64,000 nucleotides of DNA, taken from contig NZ_SGXG01000001.1 in assembly GCF_004216715.1 (NCBI RefSeq), positions 1,178,001 through 1,242,000 of the forward strand. Reading direction: 5' to 3'. Position numbers and translations under genes: made by a program. Below are positions 35,661 to 44,136 of this stretch, piece after piece. Each line of letters begins with the position of its first letter. The stretch's first letter is position 1. The notes beneath the pieces are model-generated. The model did not search any database. It had not been told where the DNA came from and worked only from the letters and a program-made list of their open reading frames with translations. Source of the DNA: Cecembia calidifontis. GTDB taxonomy: Bacteria; Bacteroidota; Bacteroidia; Cytophagales; Cyclobacteriaceae.

Positions 35661-36815
35661 ATGAGAACAAATCCCTTGTCTTTTCTGATTCTTTTGATGC
35701 TCATTTTTGCTTGTTCCGAAAAAAGTAAACTTCAATCAGTTCATCCTGGTGACATTCAGTTTATCAAAGTGGATTCTATCCAGATTCCGTACCTCGGTTT
35801 GCTTAACCTCATGGATGTTCACCTTTCAACAGGACAACTTTTGTTTTATAATCAGCAAAAGGGTCAATTGGTCTTGGGCAATATGAAGGGGGAAATGATC
35901 CGGGAATTCAGCAAACAGGGTGATGTTCCTGATAGCTATGGCTTTTTTCCTTTAGGGGCAGGTAAGTTTTCCAGTGACGGAAAGACATTTACCATCATTT
36001 CTAACCAAGGGGTTTATACCTATGATATGGATGGGAATTTAAGGATTGGAGGGAGGCATAAAATTTCAAAATTACCCGCTTTCTCAGGAAGGGCATCAAG
36101 TGATATGGAATTTTTCTGGGTAGGTGACAGAATCCTTACCGTAGGGGCAGGAAGGGGAGAACATCCCAGAAATACAACGGAATTCTATGAAAACTATCAA
36201 TCTTTGGCCTGGTTTGACACTTTAGAGAGACAGGTAGAACAGTTTATGAAGCTGGATGAAAACAGTGTTTTCCGAAATGGCATGGCCCATGATATTTCGC
36301 ATTTGACTCCAAAAATGGCTGTTGCTCATGACCGGATTTATTTTGTTCAGGGCATAGAGCCAGCGCTCAATATCCATTCCTTGAATCCTCCTTATGAAAA
36401 GGTCAGAAGAGTTGAATTCGGTATTGCTGATTATAGCTTCAATCAAGGGGAGGATTTTAAAAAAGCTGACCCTAGAATCATCAATCCTGATATGTATTCA
36501 GGAAGAATAGAAAACCTAAAAGTGACCGATCAATATGTGTTGGTTTCCTTTTTCCCGGGTATTCCTGAGCATGAACAGGCCAAGTATGAGAACCTAGCCT
36601 GGGTTGAATTTTCAGACAAATCCAGAAAAGACTATAACCCCAGGATGTTGGTCATGGATCTTGATGGAAATCTGCTCACTGAATTGGAGATTCCTTTGCA
36701 GTTCAGTGAAAGGCAGTGGCTTTATCGCGATGGTTACCTTTGGTTTTTGGCCCCCGTTAACCTAGAAGAAGAGGAGGATTTTGTGAAAGTGTATAAGGTC
36801 AAACTGGGGAAATAA
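35661..36815 (+). CDS. DUF4221 family lipoprotein
   Basis: A 384-aa lipoprotein. I chose the ATG at 35661 because it gives a proper lipoprotein signal, SFLILLMLIFACSEKSK; the frame is open back to 35535. The mature part looks like a beta-propeller, with repeated short strands (LVLGNMKGEMIREFS; GVYTYDMDGNLRIGG; LVMDLDGNLLTELEIP). I recognise it as DUF4221, common in Cyclobacteriaceae, with no known activity. It is probably tethered to the outer membrane or facing the periplasm. Confidence 0.75.
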   Translation: MRTNPLSFLILLMLIFACSEKSKLQSVHPGDIQFIKVDSIQIPYLGLLNLMDVHLSTGQLLFYNQQKGQLVLGNMKGEMIREFSKQGDVPDSYGFFPLGAGKFSSDGKTFTIISNQGVYTYDMDGNLRIGGRHKISKLPAFSGRASSDMEFFWVGDRILTVGAGRGEHPRNTTEFYENYQSLAWFDTLERQVEQFMKLDENSVFRNGMAHDISHLTPKMAVAHDRIYFVQGIEPALNIHSLNPPYEKVRRVEFGIADYSFNQGEDFKKADPRIINPDMYSGRIENLKVTDQYVLVSFFPGIPEHEQAKYENLAWVEFSDKSRKDYNPRMLVMDLDGNLLTELEIPLQFSERQWLYRDGYLWFLAPVNLEEEEDFVKVYKVKLGK

Positions 36816-36844
36816 AATGTTTTGGGGACTGAAATTTTCAAAAA

Positions 36845-36872
36845 AAAGGGAAGCAACAACTTGCTTCCCTTT
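36845..36872. terminator. Bidirectional intrinsic terminator
   Basis: AAAGGGAAGCAA (36845-36856) pairs perfectly with TTGCTTCCCTTT (36861-36872). It serves the DUF4221 gene and the convergent kmo. Confidence 0.88.
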
Positions 36873-36894
36873 AATTTTATCTTCAGAAGATCAA

Positions 36895-38250
36895 TCAGAC
36901 TGCTTTAGCTTTGTCCAATTGGTCGATGATGTCCTCATAGTCCAGCTTATCCCAGTTTTGGGTGATCAATGGGTTCGCCATGACCTTGTCCATGATTTTT
37001 TGTTGGAGCTTGCCCAAAGCATAAGCTTCGGAATAGGGCATGGAGGAGAAAGTAACCATTGTATAGAGAGGGATCCAGTCATTGGGATATAGGGCATGGA
37101 GTTTTGCTTCTATCTTTTTCCTTAGGATAAATTTCGGATCTGCCACGTCAGCTTTCATTTCTTCGAAATTTTCCAATGCCAACTGGCAGATGGCATCCGT
37201 GTCAGGTTTTCTGATCTTTTGGAATTTGGCAAATACCAGTTCCCAGGCTGAGGTTCCGATTTTTTCAATCAAGCCATCCAGTATCATGCAGTCCTCAAAT
37301 CCGCAGTTCATCCCCTGTCCATAGAAGGGGACCATTGCATGTGAGGAGTCACCTATCAAAAGTGCCTTATTGAGCATCCATGGGAAACATTCAATGTTGA
37401 TCAGAGAAGAGGTAGGATTGTTGAAATATTGCTCTGTCAGCTGTGGCATCAGCTGATAGGCATCGTCAAAATAGGTTTGGAATACTCCTTTGACATCTTT
37501 CTCATCCCTAATATTTTCAAAGCATACCCTTTCACCTTCAAAAGGTAGAAATAAAGTGCAGGTGAATGACTTGTCAGGATTGGGCAAGGCAATCAGCATG
37601 AATGAGCCCCTTGGCCAGATATGCAGTGCATTGGGATCCATGGCAAATTCTCCCTCAGCTGTAGGAGGGATACTCAGTTCCTTGTATCCATGGGAAATGT
37701 ATTCCTGCTTGTAATTGAATCGGACCTGCTTCAACATGGCATTTCTGAGAGAAGAATAGGCTCCGTCGGCACCAAGAATCACATCGGAGTTGATTTTTTC
37801 CAGACCTGATTCAGGATTATTGACAGTAATTTCAAAATTTCTCAGGTCTACATCTTCAATTCTATGTTCGAAGTGAATGTTTACCCCGGCTTTTTCTGCC
37901 TCATCCATCAACAATTGGTTAAACCTGCCCCTGGAAATAGAATAAATTGCCTGACCTTCTTTGCCATAGGGAATAAATGTGGTTTTTCCATGTTCATTAT
38001 GAACTTGCCTGCCGTACATGGGGATGGTCAGGGGGAGCACCTTATCCTGAAGCCCCACTTTTTCGAGGGCTCTCCATCCTCTGTCGCTGAGGGCCATATT
38101 GATGGACCTTCCTTCTTCCTTATATTCTCCTTTTCTATTATCAGGCCTTTTTTCATAAATATGGACGTCAAGGCCTCTTTTTTTCAGATAAATACTCAGT
38201 AAGGACCCAATAAGGCCTGCGCCCAAAATACTGATTTCATTTTTTTTCAT
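36895..38250 (-). CDS. kmo: Kynurenine 3-monooxygenase
   Basis: A 451-aa FAD monooxygenase that hydroxylates L-kynurenine with NADPH and O2. It shows the GxGxxG motif ILGAGLIGSLLSIYLKKRG at the N-terminus, and the Kmo-type segment EGRSINMALSDRGWRAL. The second FAD motif is GDSSHAMVPFYGQGMNCGFEDC near residue 310. Length is typical of bacterial and eukaryotic Kmo. It is downstream of kynU with a 27-base gap, so the two form an operon for tryptophan catabolism or NAD synthesis from tryptophan. Confidence 0.93.
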   Translation of the reverse strand: MKKNEISILGAGLIGSLLSIYLKKRGLDVHIYEKRPDNRKGEYKEEGRSINMALSDRGWRALEKVGLQDKVLPLTIPMYGRQVHNEHGKTTFIPYGKEGQAIYSISRGRFNQLLMDEAEKAGVNIHFEHRIEDVDLRNFEITVNNPESGLEKINSDVILGADGAYSSLRNAMLKQVRFNYKQEYISHGYKELSIPPTAEGEFAMDPNALHIWPRGSFMLIALPNPDKSFTCTLFLPFEGERVCFENIRDEKDVKGVFQTYFDDAYQLMPQLTEQYFNNPTSSLINIECFPWMLNKALLIGDSSHAMVPFYGQGMNCGFEDCMILDGLIEKIGTSAWELVFAKFQKIRKPDTDAICQLALENFEEMKADVADPKFILRKKIEAKLHALYPNDWIPLYTMVTFSSMPYSEAYALGKLQQKIMDKVMANPLITQNWDKLDYEDIIDQLDKAKAV

Positions 38251-38277
38251 GGTTTGAGAGATATATCCCTGGGTATA

Positions 38278-39573
38278 TTAAGCGAATTTTTGAAGGGATT
38301 GTTCAAGTATTTTTGCGAATTGATATACATCTAAGAAGCTGTTGTACAGAGGAGTAGGTGCAATTCTGATTACATTTGGGTTGCGCCAGTCTCCTACTAC
38401 ACCATGCTTATAGAATTCATCGAAAACTGCTTTTCCCCCTTTATGGATCAGCAAAGATAGCTGACATCCTCTTTCGAAGGGGTTTTTTGGCGTAATTATT
38501 TCTAATACACCACTTTCACCACTTATTTCTTGTATGAGAAACTCCAGGTAGCCGGTCAAAAGTTCACTTTTTTCCCGTAACCTTTCCATTCCCGCTTCTT
38601 CGAAAATATCCAAAGAAGCCTGATGGGCTGCCAATGCGATTACATTGGAATTGGCCAGCTGCCAACCATCCGCTCCATACATGGGCTTAAAGCCCTTTTC
38701 CATCCTAAAGCGTTCCCCTTCATCATGTCCCCACCAACCCGCAAACCTTGGCAATTCAGGACTTTCGGCATGTCTTTCGTGGACGAAAATGCCTGAAATA
38801 TTTCCAGGGCCAGAGTTAAGGTATTTGTAACTGCACCAGGCAGCAAAGTCCACGCCCCAATCATGGAGCTTCAAAGGGACATTGCCCGCTGCATGGGCCA
38901 GGTCAAACCCAGCCGTAGCACCCACTTCATGGGCTGCTTGGGTAATCTTTTCCATATCAAAAACCTGGCCAGTATAATATTGTAATCCAGCCATCATCAC
39001 CAAGGCCAGGTTTTCCTTATGCTCTTCAATTGCCTTAAGAATATCTTCTGTTCGAAGGGTATATTCCCCTGCTCTGGGAGCCAGTTCAATGATGCACTTT
39101 TCCGGGTCCAATCCATGGAACTTCACCTGGGTTTCCAGCATGTACATGTCTGATGGAAAAGCGCCTGCTTCGGTGATGATTTTATATCTTTTCTGATCAG
39201 GCCTGTAAAAAGAAACCATTAAAAAGTGAAGGTTGGAGGTCAGGTTATTCATTGCCACCACTTCATGTTCATGGGCACCTACGATAGCCGCCAAAGCAGG
39301 TTTGGATTTTTTTCTTACATGGTACCAGGCGTCTTCCCCATAGAAATGTCCATCTACAGCCAGCCTGGCCCAGTTATCCAGTTCTTTTTTGATATAAGCT
39401 TCTGTTGTCTTGGGCTGTAGTCCCAGGCTGTTCCCGCAAAAATATAGGGCCTGCTGTCCATTTACCTGTGGAAAATAGAACTTTGATCGGAATCCTTTTA
39501 AAGAATCCATTTCGTCCATTTTTCGTGCAAAAGCTTCTGAATATTCGTACTGTATATTTTTCATGGAGTTCAA
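38278..39573 (-). CDS. kynU: Kynureninase
   Basis: A 431-aa PLP enzyme that cleaves kynurenine or 3-hydroxykynurenine to (3-hydroxy)anthranilate and alanine. The PLP lysine is in AAWCSYKYLNSGPGNISG, preceded by GFDLAHAAGNVPL. The substrate/PLP-phosphate region has NSLGLQPK and MNNLTSNLHFLM. It is the first gene of kynU-kmo. An ATG three codons later (39564) is an equal start. ridA lies divergently about 150 bases away. Confidence 0.94.
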   Translation of the reverse strand: MNSMKNIQYEYSEAFARKMDEMDSLKGFRSKFYFPQVNGQQALYFCGNSLGLQPKTTEAYIKKELDNWARLAVDGHFYGEDAWYHVRKKSKPALAAIVGAHEHEVVAMNNLTSNLHFLMVSFYRPDQKRYKIITEAGAFPSDMYMLETQVKFHGLDPEKCIIELAPRAGEYTLRTEDILKAIEEHKENLALVMMAGLQYYTGQVFDMEKITQAAHEVGATAGFDLAHAAGNVPLKLHDWGVDFAAWCSYKYLNSGPGNISGIFVHERHAESPELPRFAGWWGHDEGERFRMEKGFKPMYGADGWQLANSNVIALAAHQASLDIFEEAGMERLREKSELLTGYLEFLIQEISGESGVLEIITPKNPFERGCQLSLLIHKGGKAVFDEFYKHGVVGDWRNPNVIRIAPTPLYNSFLDVYQFAKILEQSLQKFA

Positions 39574-39720
39574 GTTTATGGTTTTGATTTATCAGACCGG
39601 CAGGGAAATTCTTGATGGAACTGACAAATATCCAAACTTACAACCTTTCAGCTTTGAAAAAAACGGTTTTCCTTTCGGCTGATGGAATATGAATCTTTAA
39701 TTTGCGGAAAAATCATAACC

Positions 39721-40101
39721 ATGAGTAAAGAAATCATCTTTTCAAAAGAAGCACCTGCTCCAATCGGACCTTACAGTCAGGCGGTGAAAGCAGGCAATAC
39801 ATTGTATGTTTCCGGTCAAATTGCACTGGATGCAGATACCGGTGAATTGATCAACGACAATATCACAGAAGAAACCCATGCGGTCATGAAAAACCTGGAA
39901 GCGGTGTTGAGGCAGGCAGGATATGGTTTTGGCGACGTGGTCAAATGTACCATTTTTATCAAAGACATGGGGCAGTTTGCGACTATCAATGAGGCCTATG
40001 GGCAATATTTCAAATCGAATCCTCCGGCAAGAGAAACTGTGGAGGTAAGCCGATTGCCCAAAGATGTTAACGTCGAGATTTCCTGCATTGCGGTAAAATA
40101 G
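39721..40101 (+). CDS. ridA: RidA family enamine/imine deaminase
   Basis: A 126-aa canonical RidA with the signature FSKEAPAPIGPYSQAVKAGN. The catalytic Arg is in PPARETVEVSRLPKD, with Glu in VEISCIAVK. RidA hydrolyses reactive 2-aminoacrylate-type imines made by PLP enzymes. The ATG at 39721 is preferred over an upstream frame from 39682, because a -7-like TTAATTTG (39697-39704) lies in between. It is divergent from kynU, a PLP enzyme. The 2-aminomuconate deaminases of tryptophan degradation also belong to this family, but this sequence looks like general RidA. Confidence 0.92.
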   Translation: MSKEIIFSKEAPAPIGPYSQAVKAGNTLYVSGQIALDADTGELINDNITEETHAVMKNLEAVLRQAGYGFGDVVKCTIFIKDMGQFATINEAYGQYFKSNPPARETVEVSRLPKDVNVEISCIAVK

Positions 40102-40122
40102 ATTTTAAGCAGGACCACGGAA

Positions 40123-40212
40123 ATGACTCTATCCAACAAATGGCCAATCGTTTGGATAGGTACTTTTTGGGTGGTCCTTATTTTTGCATTTTTGGGATTG
40201 ATTTGGACTTGA
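40123..40212 (+). CDS. Candidate 29-aa single-helix membrane protein
   Basis: A short ORF, ATG to TGA, begins MTLSNKWPIVWIGTFWVV and continues LIFAFLGLIWT. It is one hydrophobic, Trp-rich helix with a short basic N-terminus. It lies 21 bases after ridA and 32 bases before the gene at 40245, in the same orientation. The composition is far from random for the region, but there is no homologue I recognise. Confidence 0.42.
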   Translation: MTLSNKWPIVWIGTFWVVLIFAFLGLIWT

Positions 40213-40244
40213 CAACTTTAAAGAAGGGAAACAGTTAATTACTC

Positions 40245-40718
40245 ATGCCATTTTTCCCAAACCATAGCGAAGTATTGGTCTCCTCATGGACCAAGGAAGA
40301 GGTATTGGAACGCGTGGACCTGGTGACCCGTGATGCCAATTTTTTGGAATATGAATTGGAAAAGAATAAGGGTTATCAATTCAACGGGACGCTTGGAAGG
40401 GACAGTTTTAGGCTCTCCTTGGTAATCACCAAAGCGGATAGTTTTTTGCCCCTGATCAAGGGAAAACTGGAAAGTACGCCTAAGGGCTGTATCCTGTTTC
40501 TGCACTACAGTCTATTTCCCGGATCGGTCTTTTTCTTGGGATTTTGGTCTGTGATGACCCTGATATTGGCAATCTTTTTTGCAATGGTAGCGGGTAATTT
40601 TCTTTTCTCAGGAATCAGTTTGGCGGTCGGCATAGGCAATTATCTCTTTGCCTGGAACCATTTTAAGCGGAAGATCAAAATCTCTCAGGAAATTTTCCAC
40701 GAACTCTTAAACCTTTGA
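40245..40718 (+). CDS. Membrane protein of unknown function, two C-terminal helices
   Basis: A 157-aa protein. Residues 1-85 are soluble, with an apparent alpha/beta domain (SWTKEEVLERVDLVTRD ... YQFNGTLGRDSFRLSLVI). Two membrane helices follow at about 92-113 and 115-135 (SVFFLGFWSVMTLILAIFFAMVAG; LFSGISLAVGIGNYLFAW), with a short basic tail. I do not recognise the family. It may be cotranscribed with ridA and the 29-aa ORF. Confidence 0.7.
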   Translation: MPFFPNHSEVLVSSWTKEEVLERVDLVTRDANFLEYELEKNKGYQFNGTLGRDSFRLSLVITKADSFLPLIKGKLESTPKGCILFLHYSLFPGSVFFLGFWSVMTLILAIFFAMVAGNFLFSGISLAVGIGNYLFAWNHFKRKIKISQEIFHELLNL

Positions 40719-40856
40719 TTTCCCGCTAATTTTTAATGGCCCTTATTTTAAACAAGACCTTTTCTTATCTTCTTGGATATTCATAGAAAATAGCTATGTA
40801 TTATGACCTTCAGGCCTTATTTTAGCGGGCGTAATAAACGTTCAAAAAATCATACT

Positions 40857-42257
40857 ATGAGCTTTAGAATCGAAAAGGATACCATGGGGCCGGTGGAGGT
40901 TCCTGCTGACAAATACTGGGGTGCACAGACCCAAAGATCGATCAATAATTTCAAAATCGGTGGCGAGCGGAACCGCATGCCCATCGAAATTATCAGGGCT
41001 TTCGCTATTTTGAAGAAATCAGCAGCCTTGGCCAATGCGGAGTTAGGGGTATTGGCACAGGACAAAGCGGATATCATCGCAAAAGTTTGTGATGAAATCC
41101 TGGCAGGCCAGCATGATGATCAGTTCCCATTGGTGATCTGGCAGACGGGTTCAGGTACCCAGTCCAATATGAACACCAATGAGGTGATTGCTTACAGGGC
41201 ACATGTCCTATTGGGCGGTTCTTTGGAGGATGCCAAAAAGCTGATCCATCCCAATGATGATGTCAATAAATCCCAGTCTTCCAATGATACCTTTCCCACG
41301 GCCATGCACATTGCAGCCTACAAAATGGTGGTGGAGACGACCATTCCGGGAGTCGAGAAGCTTAGAGACACTTTAAAGGCCAAATCGGAAGCTTTCATGG
41401 ACGTGGTGAAGATCGGTAGGACACACTTTATGGATGCTACCCCTTTGACCTTGGGGCAGGAGTTTTCTGGTTATGTAGCCCAGTTGGATCACGGTTTAAA
41501 AGCTTTGAAAAATACCCTTCCGCACCTTTCTGAGCTGGCCCTTGGTGGTACAGCTGTAGGTACCGGCCTCAATACGCCAAAAGGCTATGCCGAATTGGTA
41601 GCCAAAAAGATTGCAGAGTTTTCGGGACAGCCAATGATAACTGCTCCCAATAAGTTTGAGGCTTTGGCGGCTCATGATGCTATTGTTGAAACCCACGGTG
41701 CTTTGAAGCAGTTGGCAGTAAGTTTGATGAAAATCGCCAATGATATCCGTATGTTGTCCTCCGGTCCAAGATCAGGGATCGGAGAGATTTTGATTCCTGA
41801 AAATGAGCCGGGCTCTTCCATCATGCCGGGTAAAGTCAACCCAACCCAGGTAGAAGCTATGACCATGGTCGCGGCACAGGTAATGGGCAACGATGTGGCG
41901 ATCACTGTGGGCGGATCCAATGGCCATTTTGAACTGAATGTGTTCAAGCCAATGATCATTGCCAACTTCCTTCAGTCAGCCAGATTGATCGGTGATGCCT
42001 GTGTGTCTTTCAATGACAATTGTGCCATTGGAATCGAGCCCAATACACCCTTCATTAAGAAGCACTTGGAAAATTCTCTGATGTTGGTGACTGCCCTGAA
42101 TCCGCATATTGGCTATGAAAATGCAGCAGCCATTGCCAAAAAAGCGCACAAGGAAGGTACTTCTCTAAGAGAAGCGGCTTTGGCTTTAGGTTTGTTGACC
42201 AATGAGCAGTTTGATCAGTGGGTCAGACCTGAAGATATGATCGGTAGCTTGAAATAA
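40857..42257 (+). CDS. fumC: Fumarate hydratase class II
   Basis: A 466-aa member of the aspartase/fumarase family, converting fumarate and malate in the TCA cycle as an iron-independent tetramer. The ATG at 40857 opens MSFRIEKDTMGPVEVPADKYWGAQTQRS in the family's usual position. The signature GSSIMPGKVNPTQ (about 312-324) and TGSGTQSNMNTNEV, NDTFPTAMHIAA and IGRTHFMDATPLTLGQEFSG are all present. It is followed 21 bases later by a small exported protein. Confidence 0.96.
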   Translation: MSFRIEKDTMGPVEVPADKYWGAQTQRSINNFKIGGERNRMPIEIIRAFAILKKSAALANAELGVLAQDKADIIAKVCDEILAGQHDDQFPLVIWQTGSGTQSNMNTNEVIAYRAHVLLGGSLEDAKKLIHPNDDVNKSQSSNDTFPTAMHIAAYKMVVETTIPGVEKLRDTLKAKSEAFMDVVKIGRTHFMDATPLTLGQEFSGYVAQLDHGLKALKNTLPHLSELALGGTAVGTGLNTPKGYAELVAKKIAEFSGQPMITAPNKFEALAAHDAIVETHGALKQLAVSLMKIANDIRMLSSGPRSGIGEILIPENEPGSSIMPGKVNPTQVEAMTMVAAQVMGNDVAITVGGSNGHFELNVFKPMIIANFLQSARLIGDACVSFNDNCAIGIEPNTPFIKKHLENSLMLVTALNPHIGYENAAAIAKKAHKEGTSLREAALALGLLTNEQFDQWVRPEDMIGSLK

Positions 42258-42278
42258 TAACCACTAAATATAGAAACC

Positions 42279-42599
42279 ATGAAAAAAACAATTTTGAACA
42301 TTTCCCTTGTTGCGGCCATGGTCTTGGCTGGTAGTCAGCAAGTTTTTGCCAAAGAAAAAGCTTCTAAGGAAAAAACAGAATTCACCGAAGCGGAAATCCA
42401 GAGATTTGCTGAAATAGAAGCAAGGATCATGGAGATCAATGCTATGGATTTTTCTGAAATGAGCCGTGACGAAAAAAAGGAACTAAGGAATGAAGTAAAG
42501 GAGTTGAATAAGGAAAGCAAGACGATGAGGGGCAGTGGACTTTATATTTCCACCGGTGCTTTGATCATCATCCTTATCCTGTTGATCATACTTCTTTAA
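42279..42599 (+). CDS. Small exported protein with C-terminal membrane helix
   Basis: A 106-aa protein with a signal peptide (ISLVAAMVLAGSQQVFAKE) and a charged helical, coiled-coil-like middle (EIQRFAEIEARIMEINAMDFSEMSRDEKKELRNEVKEL). The last 20 residues (STGALIIILILLIILL) are a membrane helix. Proteins of this layout recur in Bacteroidota without known function. It follows fumC by 21 bases and is probably cotranscribed. Confidence 0.72.
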   Translation: MKKTILNISLVAAMVLAGSQQVFAKEKASKEKTEFTEAEIQRFAEIEARIMEINAMDFSEMSRDEKKELRNEVKELNKESKTMRGSGLYISTGALIIILILLIILL

Positions 42600-42606
42600 T
42601 CCAGTT

Positions 42607-43569
42607 TCAGCTTTCTAAACCTTTTAGGTATTCAAAGCTTTTCTTGATTGATAAATATGGATCGGGAGTCATGTCTTTCTCCAAGAAGAAATGCTTGACT
42701 CCTGATTTTTTTGCTGTGGACATGATTTTTTGTAGGTCCAAAACCCCTGCACCTGCATCGGCGAGATAAGGGAAAAGTCCCATCCATTCTCCCATATTGC
42801 CACCATCTCCTGCAAAGGTCTTTAATTCCCTCATATCCTTGACATGCAGGGAAACAAATCTTCCCGGGTTTTCTTCCAGGTATTGGATAGGATTCGCTTT
42901 GGCAGCAGTTAACCAGAATACATCCATCTGCATTTTGACCAGTTCAGGGTCGGTTTGATCCAGGATTCTTTGAAAAGGAATAACACCCTCCATAGGCGCA
43001 TGGCCATAACCGTGGTTATGGTAGAAGAAAGTCAGTCCGTGTTTGCGGGCACTTGCTCCGACTTCATTGAAAACATCAATGGTCCTTTTGTAGTCCTCAA
43101 GATTTTTCCTCATCTCATCCGGAATCATGGCAATGCCTACATACTTGTGCCCCACAATATGTGCGGCTTCAGCTACTGCTTCCATATTTTCCTGCAAGGT
43201 GGGTAAGTCAATATGAATGGAAGGTGCGGAAAGCCCATACTTATCCAACATTTCCTTCAATTGTTTTGGAGAGTTTCCAAAATATCCACTTCCTGAAAAA
43301 CCCAAGGCATTGGCGGCCATTTTCCACCCTTCCTTGGCAGCGGTTGTACTGAATTCGTAAGGGCCAAAGAATTCAAGTTCTTTGTAACCGATTTCAGCTA
43401 TCATTTTTAGGGTACCTTCAAAATCATCAGAGAGTGATTTTGGAAGGGTAAACAGGGCAACACCCAGTCTGGTGGCTGCATTTTCATTGGCAAATGTGAG
43501 GGATGGAACCATACTCAACGTGGCAGAGGCCAGGCTTATTTGTTGGATAAATTTTCGTCTTTTCATCAA
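42607..43569 (-). CDS. Sugar phosphate isomerase/epimerase-like TIM barrel with Tat signal
   Basis: A 320-aa protein. The N-terminus is a Tat-type signal (MMKRRKFIQQISLASATLSMVPSLTFANE). The body is a xylose isomerase-like TIM barrel (AP endonuclease family 2 fold), with metal-binding regions in GLTFFYHNHGYGH, VKMQMDVFWLTAAKANP and FVSLHVKDMREL. Exported members of this family act on oxidised sugars in some Bacteroidota 3-keto-glycoside pathways. The two GMC modules in this window make that reading attractive but unproven. Confidence 0.85.
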   Translation of the reverse strand: MMKRRKFIQQISLASATLSMVPSLTFANENAATRLGVALFTLPKSLSDDFEGTLKMIAEIGYKELEFFGPYEFSTTAAKEGWKMAANALGFSGSGYFGNSPKQLKEMLDKYGLSAPSIHIDLPTLQENMEAVAEAAHIVGHKYVGIAMIPDEMRKNLEDYKRTIDVFNEVGASARKHGLTFFYHNHGYGHAPMEGVIPFQRILDQTDPELVKMQMDVFWLTAAKANPIQYLEENPGRFVSLHVKDMRELKTFAGDGGNMGEWMGLFPYLADAGAGVLDLQKIMSTAKKSGVKHFFLEKDMTPDPYLSIKKSFEYLKGLES

Positions 43570-43628
43570 GGGTATTATTGAAAAGGCAGTTTACTTATTA
43601 TGTGAAAGACACACAATGAATCCGGAAA

Positions 43629-44063
43629 TTATTTTTCTTTTTCCAGATAAGATTTCACATCCATGGCCCTTTTGCTGATGATGGTCAAGGGAATCAACCA
43701 GATCAATTGATTGAATACCAGTTGGAAGATAGTTCGTTTATTCCAGCCCAGTTCCGGAATAAAGCCAATCACAAACCATATTGCCAGTGCCAAACTTCCA
43801 AATATTCCTGCCCAGGTCAGGTATCTCCAGCTGATGGGATAGAATGCGCTCAAAAAAACCAGGAAGGCCGATATCATGCCTATGCTTCCAAACCAATTGC
43901 TTTGCATCGCTCCGGTCCAGTTGCTATCCATGGATAGCCATTTAAGAAAGTCTTCACCGAAGTATTTGAAAAATGCAGCCCAAGCGATATTGTACATTCC
44001 TGTAAGCAAAAGAAGCCCTCTCATCGGCATGGGGAAGCTTGGTGTAATGCTGTTTTTGTCCAT
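43629..44063 (-). CDS. Four-helix integral membrane protein of unknown function
   Basis: A 144-aa protein with four predicted membrane helices (RGLLLLTGMYNIAWAAFF; WFGSIGMISAFLVFLSAFYP; YLTWAGIFGSLALAIWFVIGF; FQLVFNQLIWLIPLTIISK). The ATG at 44063 (MDKNSITPSFPMPMRG) is preferred over a longer frame from 44117. No family is recognised with certainty; the shape is reminiscent of DoxX-like proteins. It is upstream of the TIM-barrel gene in the same orientation, about 60 bases apart. Confidence 0.7.
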   Translation of the reverse strand: MDKNSITPSFPMPMRGLLLLTGMYNIAWAAFFKYFGEDFLKWLSMDSNWTGAMQSNWFGSIGMISAFLVFLSAFYPISWRYLTWAGIFGSLALAIWFVIGFIPELGWNKRTIFQLVFNQLIWLIPLTIISKRAMDVKSYLEKEK

Positions 44064-44136
44064 TCGTAGAAATTTATATCTTCCTGAAAATAACTTTAGC
44101 TGAATCAATTGGTTCAATGTCTAAATACAAAACTAC

